A DNA stretch of 64,000 nucleotides from Caldilinea sp. CFX5 (lineage in GTDB: Bacteria > Chloroflexota > Anaerolineae > Caldilineales > Caldilineaceae): assembly GCA_021405325.1 (NCBI GenBank), contig QWII01000033.1, positions 24,933 through 88,932 of the forward strand, given 5' to 3'. The position numbers and the translations under genes are program-made. The notes beneath the pieces are model-generated. The model ran no database searches and was not told the DNA's origin. It worked only from the letters and a program-made list of their open reading frames with translations. Positions 16,371 to 24,130 of the stretch are shown one piece after another. How positions within the stretch are numbered: position 1 is the first letter of the stretch; each line of letters opens with the position of its first letter.

Positions 16371-17957
16371 TTACTTGAGCGCAACCGGGAGCAAAACTTG
16401 GTAGGCTGCCTGTCCGGGTTGAGTTGTCCCGGGTTGAGTCGTCTCCGGCCCTGGTGTCGGCAGGGTTGGTGAGACATTTTCGGCGTTGGGAATCAATTCC
16501 GTGGCAGTGGAAAACTTACCGCTGTGATCAACAAAGCGACCCCAAATGCCACGACTGCGGTGATAGCCGCCAAGCACCGGCCAGGAAAGGCGGTTTTGAC
16601 TGGGCATTGCCGACGTATAGATTGTAATCGTATCAACAAAGACGACGCTTTTGCCGCTGCTATGAAGATTGAAGGTTAAATAGGATTGTTCAGGATTGTC
16701 GTGGAAGGTAAAGGGCAGAGAAAATTCTTGATAAGTGTTGGATTGGGCAAAATCAGTGCCTTTGATAACCAGCGGGCCATAAGTGACGCCGCCACCCTCG
16801 ATCCTGAAGTTCAACACTTCATCGGGATTCAGGTTGTCGCTGACCTTCAAGCGAACATAGGCGGTGAAACCAACATTTTTGTAGAACTCCGTCGTCCAAT
16901 AACGGGCATAGCCGGGGCGCCCGCTTCCCATCTTCAGGACAGTGCCGCCAATGGCATCGGTCTCACTGACCTCTTCCCCATTCCCGGTCAGGGATTCAAA
17001 GAGCGAATCACTGTCATCCCCTTGCCAGTTGACGCTGAGTTGCACAGCCGGCCAACCGCTCTTGTCCAAATTGTAAAAGTCCAACTCCCGTTCGACCGTT
17101 GATGCTTGTTCCAGACTCAAGGTTTCGCGCGGCAGGGTCGCGCCTAGGTAGATGGCGTCGGAGACCAGGCTGGTGCGCCCTTGGGCGTCGCGCGTCTTGA
17201 CATAGACGGTGCGCCAGCCTTCACCGTCTGCTAATGTCCAGTTGCGTTCCTGCGCAAAAGGTTCCCAGGCGGCGTTAGCAAACGAAGGTTCGTTGGCAAT
17301 CATCATTTCGACGGCATCACCCATGCCTTCCAGGCCATTCTGCGCCACCGGGTTGTAGATATAAAGCTGTACGTCAGCTACCGTTGTCTGGACAGCTTCA
17401 TTGTTGATAATCACCGGCGCATACTCAGGATCATAGCTGAAGTCTTGCACCAGATAACCGCGCCCGCTGGTCGGGTGGCGGTAGTAGCCGACGCCAATCT
17501 CGCGATAGGTCGTCTGTAGAATATTTTGCTTGTGGTGTTCGCTATTCATCCAGCCTGTGACGGCTGCTTCCGGCGCCGCTAAACCGCAAACCACATTTTC
17601 GCCCCAATTTTGGGCATTGCTATAGTTGAAGGCCGCCAAGCGGTCGCCCGGCGACCGATTATCCGTGTCAACATGACCACAAAAAGGACCATTGCGCCCA
17701 TCGACTGAGTTTTGGGCAAACCAACGGGCGGCTTCGGTCATCTCGCGGCTCCAACGCAAGGGCGCTAACCCGGCCTCGCGCCGTTTCAAATTGGTGAGGT
17801 AAACAATCTGCAACTCATTATAAAACAAATCGGGCGTTTGTTGTGACTGGAACAAGGGAGCGGCGTGAGCTGTGATGATGTGCGATGGGAGGGAAACGAG
17901 CAAAATTGCGCAAAGAACCGTAATCCACAAAAGCGAACGCCCAAATAACTTGTCCAT
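16371..17957 (-). CDS. Secreted CAP/SCP-domain protein
   Basis: Exported protein with a CAP (cysteine-rich secretory, SCP/PR-1-like) domain. The start is set at 17957 (MDKLFGRSLL). Residues 8-33 form a signal peptide ending near 'TAHA'. The CAP domain (about 45-180) shows 'LTNLKRREAGLAPLRW', 'WGENVVCG' and 'GWMNSEHHKQNIL', which carry the His and Glu residues of the CAP cavity. After it come beta-rich regions without a known family by eye; residues 360-480 look like a carbohydrate-binding-type jelly roll. The C-terminus is a Thr/Pro linker followed by a short hydrophobic tail ('YQVLLPVALK'), often seen in Chloroflexota surface proteins. No catalytic role can be assigned. Confidence 0.85.
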   Translation of the reverse strand: MDKLFGRSLLWITVLCAILLVSLPSHIITAHAAPLFQSQQTPDLFYNELQIVYLTNLKRREAGLAPLRWSREMTEAARWFAQNSVDGRNGPFCGHVDTDNRSPGDRLAAFNYSNAQNWGENVVCGLAAPEAAVTGWMNSEHHKQNILQTTYREIGVGYYRHPTSGRGYLVQDFSYDPEYAPVIINNEAVQTTVADVQLYIYNPVAQNGLEGMGDAVEMMIANEPSFANAAWEPFAQERNWTLADGEGWRTVYVKTRDAQGRTSLVSDAIYLGATLPRETLSLEQASTVERELDFYNLDKSGWPAVQLSVNWQGDDSDSLFESLTGNGEEVSETDAIGGTVLKMGSGRPGYARYWTTEFYKNVGFTAYVRLKVSDNLNPDEVLNFRIEGGGVTYGPLVIKGTDFAQSNTYQEFSLPFTFHDNPEQSYLTFNLHSSGKSVVFVDTITIYTSAMPSQNRLSWPVLGGYHRSRGIWGRFVDHSGKFSTATELIPNAENVSPTLPTPGPETTQPGTTQPGQAAYQVLLPVALK

Positions 17958-18194
17958 TATCGCTATTGACTCCTTAAACTCACGAAAGCAAAAAGTGGGA
18001 GACAGGTGAACGTTGTTAGTGGCAATCAAACGTCCCTATTATACCTGACTTAATGCAAACGTAAATTTCGCGGAGTGGCTGGATCGCTTAATTTAGCCTA
18101 CGGATTGCATACGCAAAAAGTACGGTTATTGTGCGATTTTGGACCGATTGCAGACCGAAATTAGACCATTCCCTGACGTAATCTGCCGGCAAAG
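17958..18194. other. Intergenic region, no gene seen
   Basis: These 237 bases between the RNase Z stop and the CAP-domain start contain no supported gene or strong repeat. The CAP gene promoter probably lies here, but no clear -35/-10 pair is visible. Confidence 0.4.
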
Positions 18195-19151
18195 CTACGC
18201 TGGGGATTGGCGCACATCCCGCATTACCGGCGGTTGTTCTTTGCGTACCTGATAGAGTTCCAGGTCATCGGCAATGGTGGTGGCAGGAAAAACGGCTTGC
18301 GCTTCGTCAAGAATGGCTTGCACATGATAACGGCGCGAGACATGGTGGAGAACCAGATGCTTCACCCCGGCATTACGCGCCAGACGCGCCGCCGCTAATG
18401 CTGTGATATGACCGTGTTGTTTGGCTAATTCTTTATCGACATCCAGATAAGTGGCCTCAATGGCCAACAGATCGGCGCCTTCCACTACCTTGTGCAAGGG
18501 GCCGGTATGGCTGACATCCCCGACAAAGCAGAGTTTGACGCCCCGCTGCGCCTCGCCCAACACTTCATCCGGCTGGATCACTCGCCCATCGGCCAGGGTG
18601 ATCGCTTTGCCCTGGGTCAGGTCGCGCCGTTCAGGCCCCGGCGGAATGCCCAATGCCGCCGCTTTTTCGGCCAGAAAGGGGCGGCGCGCCTTTTCTTCAA
18701 AGGTAAAACCAAAGCAATCCGGCCCTCGGTGTTGGACAGGGAAAGCCGTCAAAGTAAAATGGCGGTCTTCAAAGATCACGCCGGCTGCCATCAGGTTTAG
18801 GGCAACGCCGACATTGGGGATCTGGTTCGGGCCGAAGACGACTTCCATCAGCAGTTGGACGCGGGCCAAGGTGGCTGGACCGCCATAAATATTCAATTCT
18901 TCCAGCGCCTCCCAACGGCCCAACGTGCTGGCCAGGCCACCCAACCCCAAAATATGATCTAGGTGGCCGTGTGTGAGCAGAATCTTGTCCAGCCGCCGAA
19001 AGCCCAGTCCACTGCGTAGAATCTGGCGCTGCGTCCCCTCACCGCAATCGATCATGAAGCGATGTTCATTTACCATGACCACGGCTGACGAAAGCCCACG
19101 CTGCACCGAGGGTGCTGAGGCCGATGTGCCGAGAAAAACAAGTTCAAACAT
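18195..19151 (-). CDS. rnz: Ribonuclease Z (tRNA 3' processing endonuclease)
   Basis: Metallo-beta-lactamase-fold enzyme that cuts the 3' trailer from tRNA precursors. The N-terminus '[12 protein letters not shown]' and zinc motif '[12 protein letters not shown]' (about residue 60) are diagnostic. Further ligands appear at '[11 protein letters not shown]' (about 212), 'KQHGHITA' (about 245) and '[10 protein letters not shown]' (about 270). The 318-residue length fits bacterial RNase Z. A distant MBL-fold paralogue cannot be fully excluded, but the Asp/His pattern is that of RNase Z. A five-unit tandem repeat sits 10 bases upstream of the start, where the ribosome site and promoter should be. 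Confidence 0.9.
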   Translation of the reverse strand: MFELVFLGTSASAPSVQRGLSSAVVMVNEHRFMIDCGEGTQRQILRSGLGFRRLDKILLTHGHLDHILGLGGLASTLGRWEALEELNIYGGPATLARVQLLMEVVFGPNQIPNVGVALNLMAAGVIFEDRHFTLTAFPVQHRGPDCFGFTFEEKARRPFLAEKAAALGIPPGPERRDLTQGKAITLADGRVIQPDEVLGEAQRGVKLCFVGDVSHTGPLHKVVEGADLLAIEATYLDVDKELAKQHGHITALAAARLARNAGVKHLVLHHVSRRYHVQAILDEAQAVFPATTIADDLELYQVRKEQPPVMRDVRQSPA

Positions 19152-19161
19152 GAGCTGCCTA

Positions 19162-19238
19162 TGTCTACTTGAACCGTGTCTACTTGAACCGTGTCTACTT
19201 GAACCGTGTCTACTTGAACCGTATCCACCTGAATCGTC
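19162..19238. repeat. 15-bp tandem repeat upstream of rnz
   Basis: Four exact or nearly exact copies of ctacttgaaccgtgt start at 19165, 19180, 19195 and 19210. A decayed fifth copy follows (ccacctgaatcgtc). The period is a multiple of three, but no gene covers it. Its closeness to the rnz start suggests it may affect rnz expression. Confidence 0.85.
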
Positions 19239-19398
19239 AATTGCCTAAAAGCAACAACTCAGTTTACCGGATTCTGAGCAGAAGAGCAAACTTCAGTTAC
19301 TTTTTTGCACGTAGAGCGTCTTCTTTTGTAATCGCTTTTGTCGGCTACTTGGTTTGCACGTACTACGCATGTGAGGGAAGTTGACGAGGAGGAACCTT

Positions 19399-19755
19399 GT
19401 GAACAGCACACTTGCCGTGCTATGGTCTTTGGGAATAGTGAGCGGGGGCTTTCTTTGTTACCGGTTACTGGTTGGTTTGCTGCACTTGCTGGTGATTCGT
19501 TTTGGCGTAGAGTCAACCGCATTGGTGATCAATGCGCAACGCGCGGAAAAGGATGGGAATATCTACTTGCATGGTCACTACGTCTTTAAGGATGCCGCCG
19601 GCCATGACTACACCTTTGCCTTTACCATTTGCGCTGACTGGCCGGGGGATGAACAGTGGCGCAAACTCATGCGCGCTTACGCCCAAGGCACACGCAACCC
19701 AGTGCGTTACCTGCCGTGGCTGCCCAGTTTCCATGAAGTACAGCCATCGGCGTAG
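19399..19755 (+). CDS. Small membrane-anchored protein, DUF3592-like
   Basis: A 118-residue protein with one N-terminal membrane helix (residues 5-30) and a soluble beta-rich part 'VESTALVINAQR' to 'NPVRYLPWLPSFHEV', which resembles the DUF3592 pattern of a turn-rich domain ending in 'V-x-Y-x-P'. Function unknown. GTG 19399 is preferred because GAGGAGG lies seven bases upstream; a TTG at 19381 would come before this site. It faces the thioredoxin-like gene convergently with a gap of about 30 bases. Confidence 0.65.
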   Translation: MNSTLAVLWSLGIVSGGFLCYRLLVGLLHLLVIRFGVESTALVINAQRAEKDGNIYLHGHYVFKDAAGHDYTFAFTICADWPGDEQWRKLMRAYAQGTRNPVRYLPWLPSFHEVQPSA

Positions 19756-19786
19756 AGACGCACCCTGGCGGTCGCCCCACGGCTTG

Positions 19787-20197
19787 CTACACCAACAACT
19801 CCGCCACCTGTTGCCGCAACTGCGGCAACGACACCAACCCATGATTGATCGCCTTCGGCGTATGGGTGCGGTCGAGCAGAATCGTCGTCGGCACGGTCAT
19901 CACTCCATAAAAACGGGCGACCTGTTCTTCTTGCACCGCATCAATTGTATGCAAGTTCACCGGCGCCGCTGCCGTCAACTGGGTCAAGATCGGCGTCTGC
20001 TGTAGGCGGCACTGGGCGCAATGGGGGCCGGTGAAATAAAGAACCGTTGGTCCAGGCGCCAACCGCCCAGCCAACACCGCCGGTGCGCTACGCTTTGCCA
20101 ACGTCGCTAAGCGCCGCATTTGGTAAAAGCGCCAAAGTTGCCACAACCCAACCGTCACCGCCACAACAACCAACAGAATTAATCCCCGCTCGCTCAT
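19787..20197 (-). CDS. Membrane-anchored thioredoxin-like protein
   Basis: A 136-residue protein with an N-terminal membrane helix (residues 5-22) and a thioredoxin fold carrying the redox motif C-A-Q-C near residue 62 ('GPHCAQCRLQQTP') and the cis-Pro region 'MTVPTTILLD' near 100. It probably works as a thiol-disulfide oxidoreductase outside or at the membrane. Start 20197 (MSERGLIL) is preferred, with AGAGAGGAA upstream. The DUF4395 gene lies just upstream on the same strand; that pairing is common and suggests a shared thiol-redox or organosulfur role. Confidence 0.82.
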   Translation of the reverse strand: MSERGLILLVVVAVTVGLWQLWRFYQMRRLATLAKRSAPAVLAGRLAPGPTVLYFTGPHCAQCRLQQTPILTQLTAAAPVNLHTIDAVQEEQVARFYGVMTVPTTILLDRTHTPKAINHGLVSLPQLRQQVAELLV

Positions 20198-20310
20198 GCC
20201 ATTCCTCTCTCCGAAAACTAACAAGGCGACCAGACCAATCACCCCGTTCATGCAGCCATTCCCCAAATCCGTTACCATCTAAATCCGTTGTTGTCTCTCT
20301 ACGGCCAACC

Positions 20311-20742
20311 CTACTGCCACCCCGGCAATGCAAGACGCACCCCGCGCCGCGCAAACTGATAATAGAGATAGCAGCCAAGACAGAAGTGTAGGAAGAGATT
20401 GACCGCCGCCAGCGCCACAACAATACCCACCAGCAGCCAGCCCAACACGGCCAGCCCGGCGCCCAGCGCCACGACACTGACCGCTAACATCAGTCCGCCC
20501 AACCCTTGGGCAAAAAGATGGGGGGCCTGTTCGTCAGCCACCATCTGCGGCTGTAGGATGCCGTGTGGTTTCAAGACATGCTTGTAAACCAACTTGAACA
20601 GCCCGGCGTTCGGCCACCAGGTGCCGACCAACATCACTGCTGCGACAAACGCGACCAGCCAGATCTGGTCAAACAAGAAAGCCAGAACAAGCAAAATGAT
20701 AATCGCCATCTGATTGAAACGAAGCGCACTGTGGTCTAGCAT
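20311..20742 (-). CDS. DUF4395 family membrane protein
   Basis: A 143-residue membrane protein with about four helices (residues 12-42, 75-100, 100-120 and a short final one) and the family cysteine motif 'FCLGCYLYYQ' near the C-terminus. The opening 'DHSALRFNQM' is also typical of DUF4395. It stands directly upstream of the membrane thioredoxin-like gene, consistent with a membrane partner for thiol transfer. The exact function is unknown. Confidence 0.82.
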   Translation of the reverse strand: MLDHSALRFNQMAIIILLVLAFLFDQIWLVAFVAAVMLVGTWWPNAGLFKLVYKHVLKPHGILQPQMVADEQAPHLFAQGLGGLMLAVSVVALGAGLAVLGWLLVGIVVALAAVNLFLHFCLGCYLYYQFARRGVRLALPGWQ

Positions 20743-20829
20743 GGGTTGTGGTTTCCTTTGAGTGTAAAATGTTGATCCTATCCCGTAGGGACAGGTGGCC
20801 GATCTAGCGTTGTTTACTACAACATGCGA

Positions 20830-21735
20830 TCAATCGAAAATGCCTAAACTGACATACTTACTGCCATCATCGGGCAGCAGGGTGACGATCACGCCCGCGT
20901 TGACGGTTTTTGCCACCTCGATTGCGCCTGCCACTGCCGCCCCGCTGCTCACGCCGACAAAGAGGCCGGCCTGACGCGACAACTGGCGCGTCGTCGCCCA
21001 GGCGGCGTCGGCTTCCACCCGTAGATCCTGATCTTGCACCTTGGGGTCAAAGATGCCGGGGGTGATGGCCGTTTCCAAATACTTCAGCCCTTCGATCACC
21101 GACAACTCATCCGCCGGCTGCAAGGCGACCAGTTGAATCGCTGCATTGCGCTCTTTCAGATAGCGCCCCGTCCCGATAAAGGTGCCGGTGGTGCCCAGCC
21201 CGGCGACAAAGTGGGTGACGGCGCCATCCGTCTGCCGCCAGATTTCGGGGCCGGTGCTTTCATAATGGGCCAGCCAGTTGGCGGGATTATTGTATTGATT
21301 GGCGTAAAAGTAGCGCGCCGGCTCAGCCGCCACCAGGCTGCGCACCAACCGAATCGCGCCATCCGAACCTTCCAACGGATCGGATTCGATTAAGTGCGCT
21401 CCATAGGCCCGCACCAATGCCTTCCGTTCTGCACTGACATTGGCCGGCATCACCAAATGGACAGGGAAGCCTTTCACCGCCCCAATCAAGGCAAAGGCAA
21501 TGCCTGTATTCCCGGAACTGCTGTCGATTAAAATCTTGCCCGGCGTCAACTCGCCGGTGCGTTCGGCCTCTGCGACAATGCGCAACGCCGCCCGCGCCTT
21601 CACTGAGCCACCAGGGTTCACCCACTCGGCCTTCGCCAACAGCCGCACCGCCGGCCCTACCCCCAGTTCCCGCGCAAACGTACTCAGATCCAATAATGGC
21701 GTATTACCTACCTGATCGAGAATCGTACCGGTCAC
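20830..21735 (-). CDS. cysM: Cysteine synthase, probably sulfur-carrier-dependent (CysM type)
   Basis: PLP-dependent beta-replacement enzyme making L-cysteine in the cytoplasm. The PLP lysine lies in 'NPGGSVKARAAL' (about residue 45), the phosphate loop is 'GLGTTGTFIGTGR' (about 175), and the substrate loop is 'SSSGNTGIA' (about 72). The neighbours decide the subtype: next upstream on the same strand are a rhodanese-MoeB activator and a small sulfur carrier, with a JAMM protease beyond. In Mycobacterium tuberculosis the same set (CysM, MoeZ, CysO, Mec) makes cysteine from O-phosphoserine and a protein thiocarboxylate. That substrate choice is inferred here. The 301-residue length is normal. 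Confidence 0.88.
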   Translation of the reverse strand: MTGTILDQVGNTPLLDLSTFARELGVGPAVRLLAKAEWVNPGGSVKARAALRIVAEAERTGELTPGKILIDSSSGNTGIAFALIGAVKGFPVHLVMPANVSAERKALVRAYGAHLIESDPLEGSDGAIRLVRSLVAAEPARYFYANQYNNPANWLAHYESTGPEIWRQTDGAVTHFVAGLGTTGTFIGTGRYLKERNAAIQLVALQPADELSVIEGLKYLETAITPGIFDPKVQDQDLRVEADAAWATTRQLSRQAGLFVGVSSGAAVAGAIEVAKTVNAGVIVTLLPDDGSKYVSLGIFD

Positions 21736-21757
21736 GGTAACTGCTCCTTACTTCGTC

Positions 21758-21843
21758 GAGACACGAGACAGGAGACAAGAGACAGGAGACAGGAGACTTA
21801 GATCGTCTGTTTCTCTTGTCTCCTGTCTCCTGTCTCCTTGTCT
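21758..21843. repeat. Facing heptamer arrays between cysM and moeB
   Basis: gacacga/gacagga/gacaaga units (21758-21797) face their reverse complement (21811-21843), giving a long potential hairpin between two genes of one operon. Confidence 0.8.
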
Positions 21844-21847
21844 TTCC

Positions 21848-23080
21848 TCAGGCTGCCACCAACGCCCCAACCGCCTCGCTGTGTCCATTGCGCGAGGGGA
21901 GGCCGCAAAATTGTTCATAGTCGATCAACTCCGTCACCGACGGATCTTCGCCGCAGACCGGGCAGTCGGGGTTGCGTTGGATGCGCAGCGTGCGGAAGGT
22001 CATGTCGAGCGTGTCGATCATCAACAATCGCCCAATCAACGTTTCGCCGATGCCCAGAATGAGCTTGATCGCTTCAATGGCCTGGGCGGAACCGACGATG
22101 CCGGGCAGGACGCCCAAGACGCCCGCTTCGGCGCAACTCGGCACTTCGCCGGGGGGCGGCGGATCGGGGTAGAGACAGCGGTAGCAGGGGCCGCCCTCGA
22201 TGCCATGCGCTTCATCACGCGGCTGGTAGACGGTGACCTGGCCTTCAAACATAAAGATGCTGGCATCGACCAACGGTTTGCCCAAAAATTGGCAGGCATC
22301 GTTGACCAGGTAGCGGGTCGGGAAGTTGTCCGAGCCGTTGAGGACAAGGTCATACTCCCTGATAATCGCCAACGCGTTGTGGCTGGTGATCGGTTCGCGG
22401 TAGCCAATCACCTTGACATCAGGGTTGATGTCCTTGATGCGGTCCGCCGCCGATTCGACTTTGGGGCGTCCGACATCCTTGTTGCCGTGTAGCAACTGGC
22501 GCTGTAAGTTGGAGACATCAACTGTGTCAAAATCGACAATCCCCAAGGTGCCGACCCCAGCCGCTGCCAGATACATCGCTGCCGGACTACCCAACCCGCC
22601 GGCGCCGATGAGCAGCACCTTGCTTTCCAAGAGCTTGATCTGGCCGGCTTCGCCTACTTCCTTTAACAGCGTATGGCGGCTGTAGCGAATGCGTTGCTCT
22701 TCACTTAGCACCAACGGCACCTTGAAATCAAAGCCGGCATTTTTCCAACCGTTAAAGCCGCCAATGAGGGAGATGGTATTCGCATAGCCCATCTCCTTTA
22801 AGTTGCGCGCCGCCAGCGCTGAACGCACACCACCGGCGCAATAGACTACCACCGGCTTGTCGCGCTCCGGCTGATGTTGTTCGATCTGTAATTCCAAATA
22901 ACCACGCGGGATAAAAACCGCGTCGGGAATGTGACCCTGGACAAATTCGTCCCGTTCGCGCACATCGACCACAGTAAGATTTTCACCGGCTGCCAGACGC
23001 CGTTTTAACTCGGACGCTGAGATTTCGGTGATCTCACTCTTGGCCAATTGCACCAGTTGGTCACGGTTCAATTTGCTCAT
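21848..23080 (-). CDS. Rhodanese-MoeB/ThiF-type adenylyltransferase for sulfur carrier (MoeZ-like)
   Basis: Activates the C-terminus of the small sulfur carrier by adenylation and then loads sulfur. Start 23080 is supported by AAGAGGAG upstream. The rhodanese domain comes first (about residues 15-115) with active loop 'VVYCAGGVRS'. The E1-like domain follows (about 130-400) with ATP loop 'GAGGLGSP', 'DFDTVDVSNLQRQ', zinc cysteines in 'PCYRCLYP' and 'PDCPVCGED', and the catalytic cysteine region 'PSCAEAGVLG'. Well-studied MoeZ/MOCS3/Uba4 proteins carry the rhodanese at the C-terminus, so the order here is reversed. It sits between cysM and the sulfur-carrier gene, all on the minus strand. Confidence 0.9.
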   Translation of the reverse strand: MSKLNRDQLVQLAKSEITEISASELKRRLAAGENLTVVDVRERDEFVQGHIPDAVFIPRGYLELQIEQHQPERDKPVVVYCAGGVRSALAARNLKEMGYANTISLIGGFNGWKNAGFDFKVPLVLSEEQRIRYSRHTLLKEVGEAGQIKLLESKVLLIGAGGLGSPAAMYLAAAGVGTLGIVDFDTVDVSNLQRQLLHGNKDVGRPKVESAADRIKDINPDVKVIGYREPITSHNALAIIREYDLVLNGSDNFPTRYLVNDACQFLGKPLVDASIFMFEGQVTVYQPRDEAHGIEGGPCYRCLYPDPPPPGEVPSCAEAGVLGVLPGIVGSAQAIEAIKLILGIGETLIGRLLMIDTLDMTFRTLRIQRNPDCPVCGEDPSVTELIDYEQFCGLPSRNGHSEAVGALVAA

Positions 23081-23105
23081 CTTGCTACTCCTCTTATTCT
23101 GTCGC

Positions 23106-23172
23106 AGTTGGGTAGTTGGGTGCTGCGGTGGTTTCGACAGGCTCAACCACCGCAGCACCCAACTACCCAACT
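23106..23172. repeat. 28-bp-arm hairpin with TTCGACAGGCTCA loop
   Basis: Perfect arms 23106-23133 and 23145-23172 surround tcgacaggctc. The element lies between the sulfur-carrier stop (23178) and the moeB start (23080). The loop matches the hairpin at 14126-14180 although the stems are unrelated. Confidence 0.85.
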
Positions 23173-23177
23173 TTGCT

Positions 23178-23459
23178 CTACACTGCCTGTCCACCTGCCA
23201 TTGCCGGAACAATCGAGACTTGATCGGTGGCTTTGACGGTGGTTGCCAGCCCTTGCAACGTGCGAATCTCGCTCTCATTGACAAAGACATTGATAAAGCG
23301 CTTGACATTGCCCTCGCCGTCTAAAATCTTCTCAGAAATCCCGGGGTACTGTTTTTCAAGCGTTTGCATGAGCGCGCCAATCGTTTCCCCTTCCACAGTC
23401 AACTTGCCTTGTCCGCCAGTCAGGCGGCGTAACGGCGTTGGCACTAACACTGTCGCCAT
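23178..23459 (-). CDS. Ubiquitin-fold sulfur-carrier protein (CysO/MoaD/ThiS type) with C-terminal extension
   Basis: Small beta-grasp protein (93 residues) that carries sulfur as a C-terminal thiocarboxylate. The fold is recognisable from 'TPLRRLTGGQGKLTVEG', 'RFINVFVNESEIR' and 'DQVSIVPAMAGG'. Active carriers must end in Gly-Gly, but this one continues for three more residues (GGQAV) before the stop, checked base by base. The tail must be removed before activation, and the JAMM protease in the same cluster is the obvious candidate. In Pseudomonas the QbsE carrier is likewise trimmed by the JAMM protease QbsD. The gene is the first of the carrier-moeB-cysM run. Confidence 0.88.
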   Translation of the reverse strand: MATVLVPTPLRRLTGGQGKLTVEGETIGALMQTLEKQYPGISEKILDGEGNVKRFINVFVNESEIRTLQGLATTVKATDQVSIVPAMAGGQAV

Positions 23460-23518
23460 TGGTACTACACTCCTTTGTTAAGATAAAGGTAACTACCAAG
23501 CCACCCCGCCCTAACCTT

Positions 23519-23574
23519 CCCCTGCTAAGGGAGGGAATCGTGGTGCGCTCCACAGTTCCCTCCCTTAGCAGGGG
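23519..23574. repeat. 18-bp-arm palindrome upstream of sulfur-carrier gene
   Basis: Arms 23519-23536 and 23557-23574 (cccctgctaagggaggga and its complement) are perfect. Stems of the 'cctgctaagggaggg' kind are known as dispersed intergenic elements in several bacteria. Confidence 0.75.
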
Positions 23575-23729
23575 AGCGCGCCTGGTAGGCAACCGCTTCT
23601 AGGCGCGGGAGGGGTTAGTCGTTACAGATAAAGTCGGAAAGTCAAGTAGTCCGTAGTTCTGAGTCTCATGTGGGTCTGCCAACCCTATTGACTGCAGACT
23701 CTGGACTCTGGACTTTGGACTGTAAGAAT

Positions 23730-23764
23730 AAAAAAGCCGAATCCATCAAAACGATGAATTCGGC
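23730..23764 (-). terminator. Intrinsic terminator of the structured RNA candidate
   Basis: On the minus strand gccgaattcatc pairs with gatggattcggc (one G:U pair) around gtttt, followed by six T. It lies about 270 bases upstream of the sulfur-carrier gene and can act as an attenuator or as the end of a separate small RNA. Confidence 0.8.
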
Positions 23765-24082
23765 AGGAAAGACCTTGTTGGTTACGCTGTTCTCGATAAG
23801 CGGTCGAGTGATCCAGCAACGTAGCGTTGGGGCAACCGGCTATCGGCGAACAGGCATAAAAAGTTTGCACGTTCTTCATCGCTTGAGCTATCGCTCTTGT
23901 GTCGGTGGCAAAGGCCATCGGCGGGGCAACCAGCTTCATGCTGGCGGCTCCCGCTATCGACACAAGCAAGCCTGCGCAACAAGCGAAATCATCATAATCG
24001 TGCAACCCTCTCACCCTGGTACTTGTATAGCAATGGTTGTCTGAACCAATTGATACAGGCACTATAAAATTTATATCGACTT
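23730..24082 (-). ncRNA. Candidate structured non-coding RNA or riboswitch leader
   Basis: A consensus-like promoter and an intrinsic terminator bracket about 350 bases without a convincing reading frame. Visible pairing includes a 9-bp long-range stem (cttgtgtcg at 23896-23904 with cgacacaag at 23958-23966) enclosing a GC-rich arm with apical hairpin ccagc-ttcat-gctgg (23930-23944). There are also a hairpin ctcga/tcgag (23792-23808) and a repeated 'ggttgcccc' block on the minus strand next to two hairpins. I could not match it to tmRNA, RNase P, SRP RNA, T-box, TPP, cobalamin or SAM-I aptamers. Its place upstream of the sulfur-carrier, moeB and cysM genes suggests control by a sulfur or cysteine signal. 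This is inference. Confidence 0.5.
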
Positions 24083-24088
24083 TTGTCT

Positions 24089-24118
24089 AGTATACTGGCT
24101 TCCCGTTGCTTTTGTCAA
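24089..24118 (-). promoter_or_regulatory. Sigma70-like promoter TTGACA-N18-TATACT
   Basis: On the minus strand a perfect -35 (TTGACA, 24118-24113) and a good -10 (TATACT, 24094-24089) are 18 bases apart. Transcription would start near 24082 and read the structured RNA and, if the terminator is passed, the sulfur-carrier operon. The -35 box lies 13 bases after the JAMM protease stop codon. Confidence 0.75.
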
Positions 24119-24130
24119 TCTGGCCCAAAG

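Larger units (their letters stand above)
23460..24130. other. Leader region of the sulfur-carrier operon
   Basis: No gene is supported in these 671 bases. In minus-strand order they hold a promoter (24113-24089), a strongly folded transcript candidate (about 24082-23765), an intrinsic terminator (23764-23730), a short heptamer array (23688-23725, gactctg units) and a palindrome (23519-23574) just before the carrier gene. Confidence 0.7.

Noticed and set aside
23685..24062. A 125-codon minus-strand frame across the structured RNA region
   Set aside because: It reads through the intrinsic terminator and a heptamer array, has no ribosome site and no recognisable domain.
23730..24082. tmRNA, RNase P RNA, T-box, TPP, cobalamin or SAM-I riboswitch
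   Set aside because: I looked for the tRNA-like ends and tag frame, the GAGGAAAGTCC core, the GGGTGG...CCGCG box and the aptamer cores and found none, so no known name is given.
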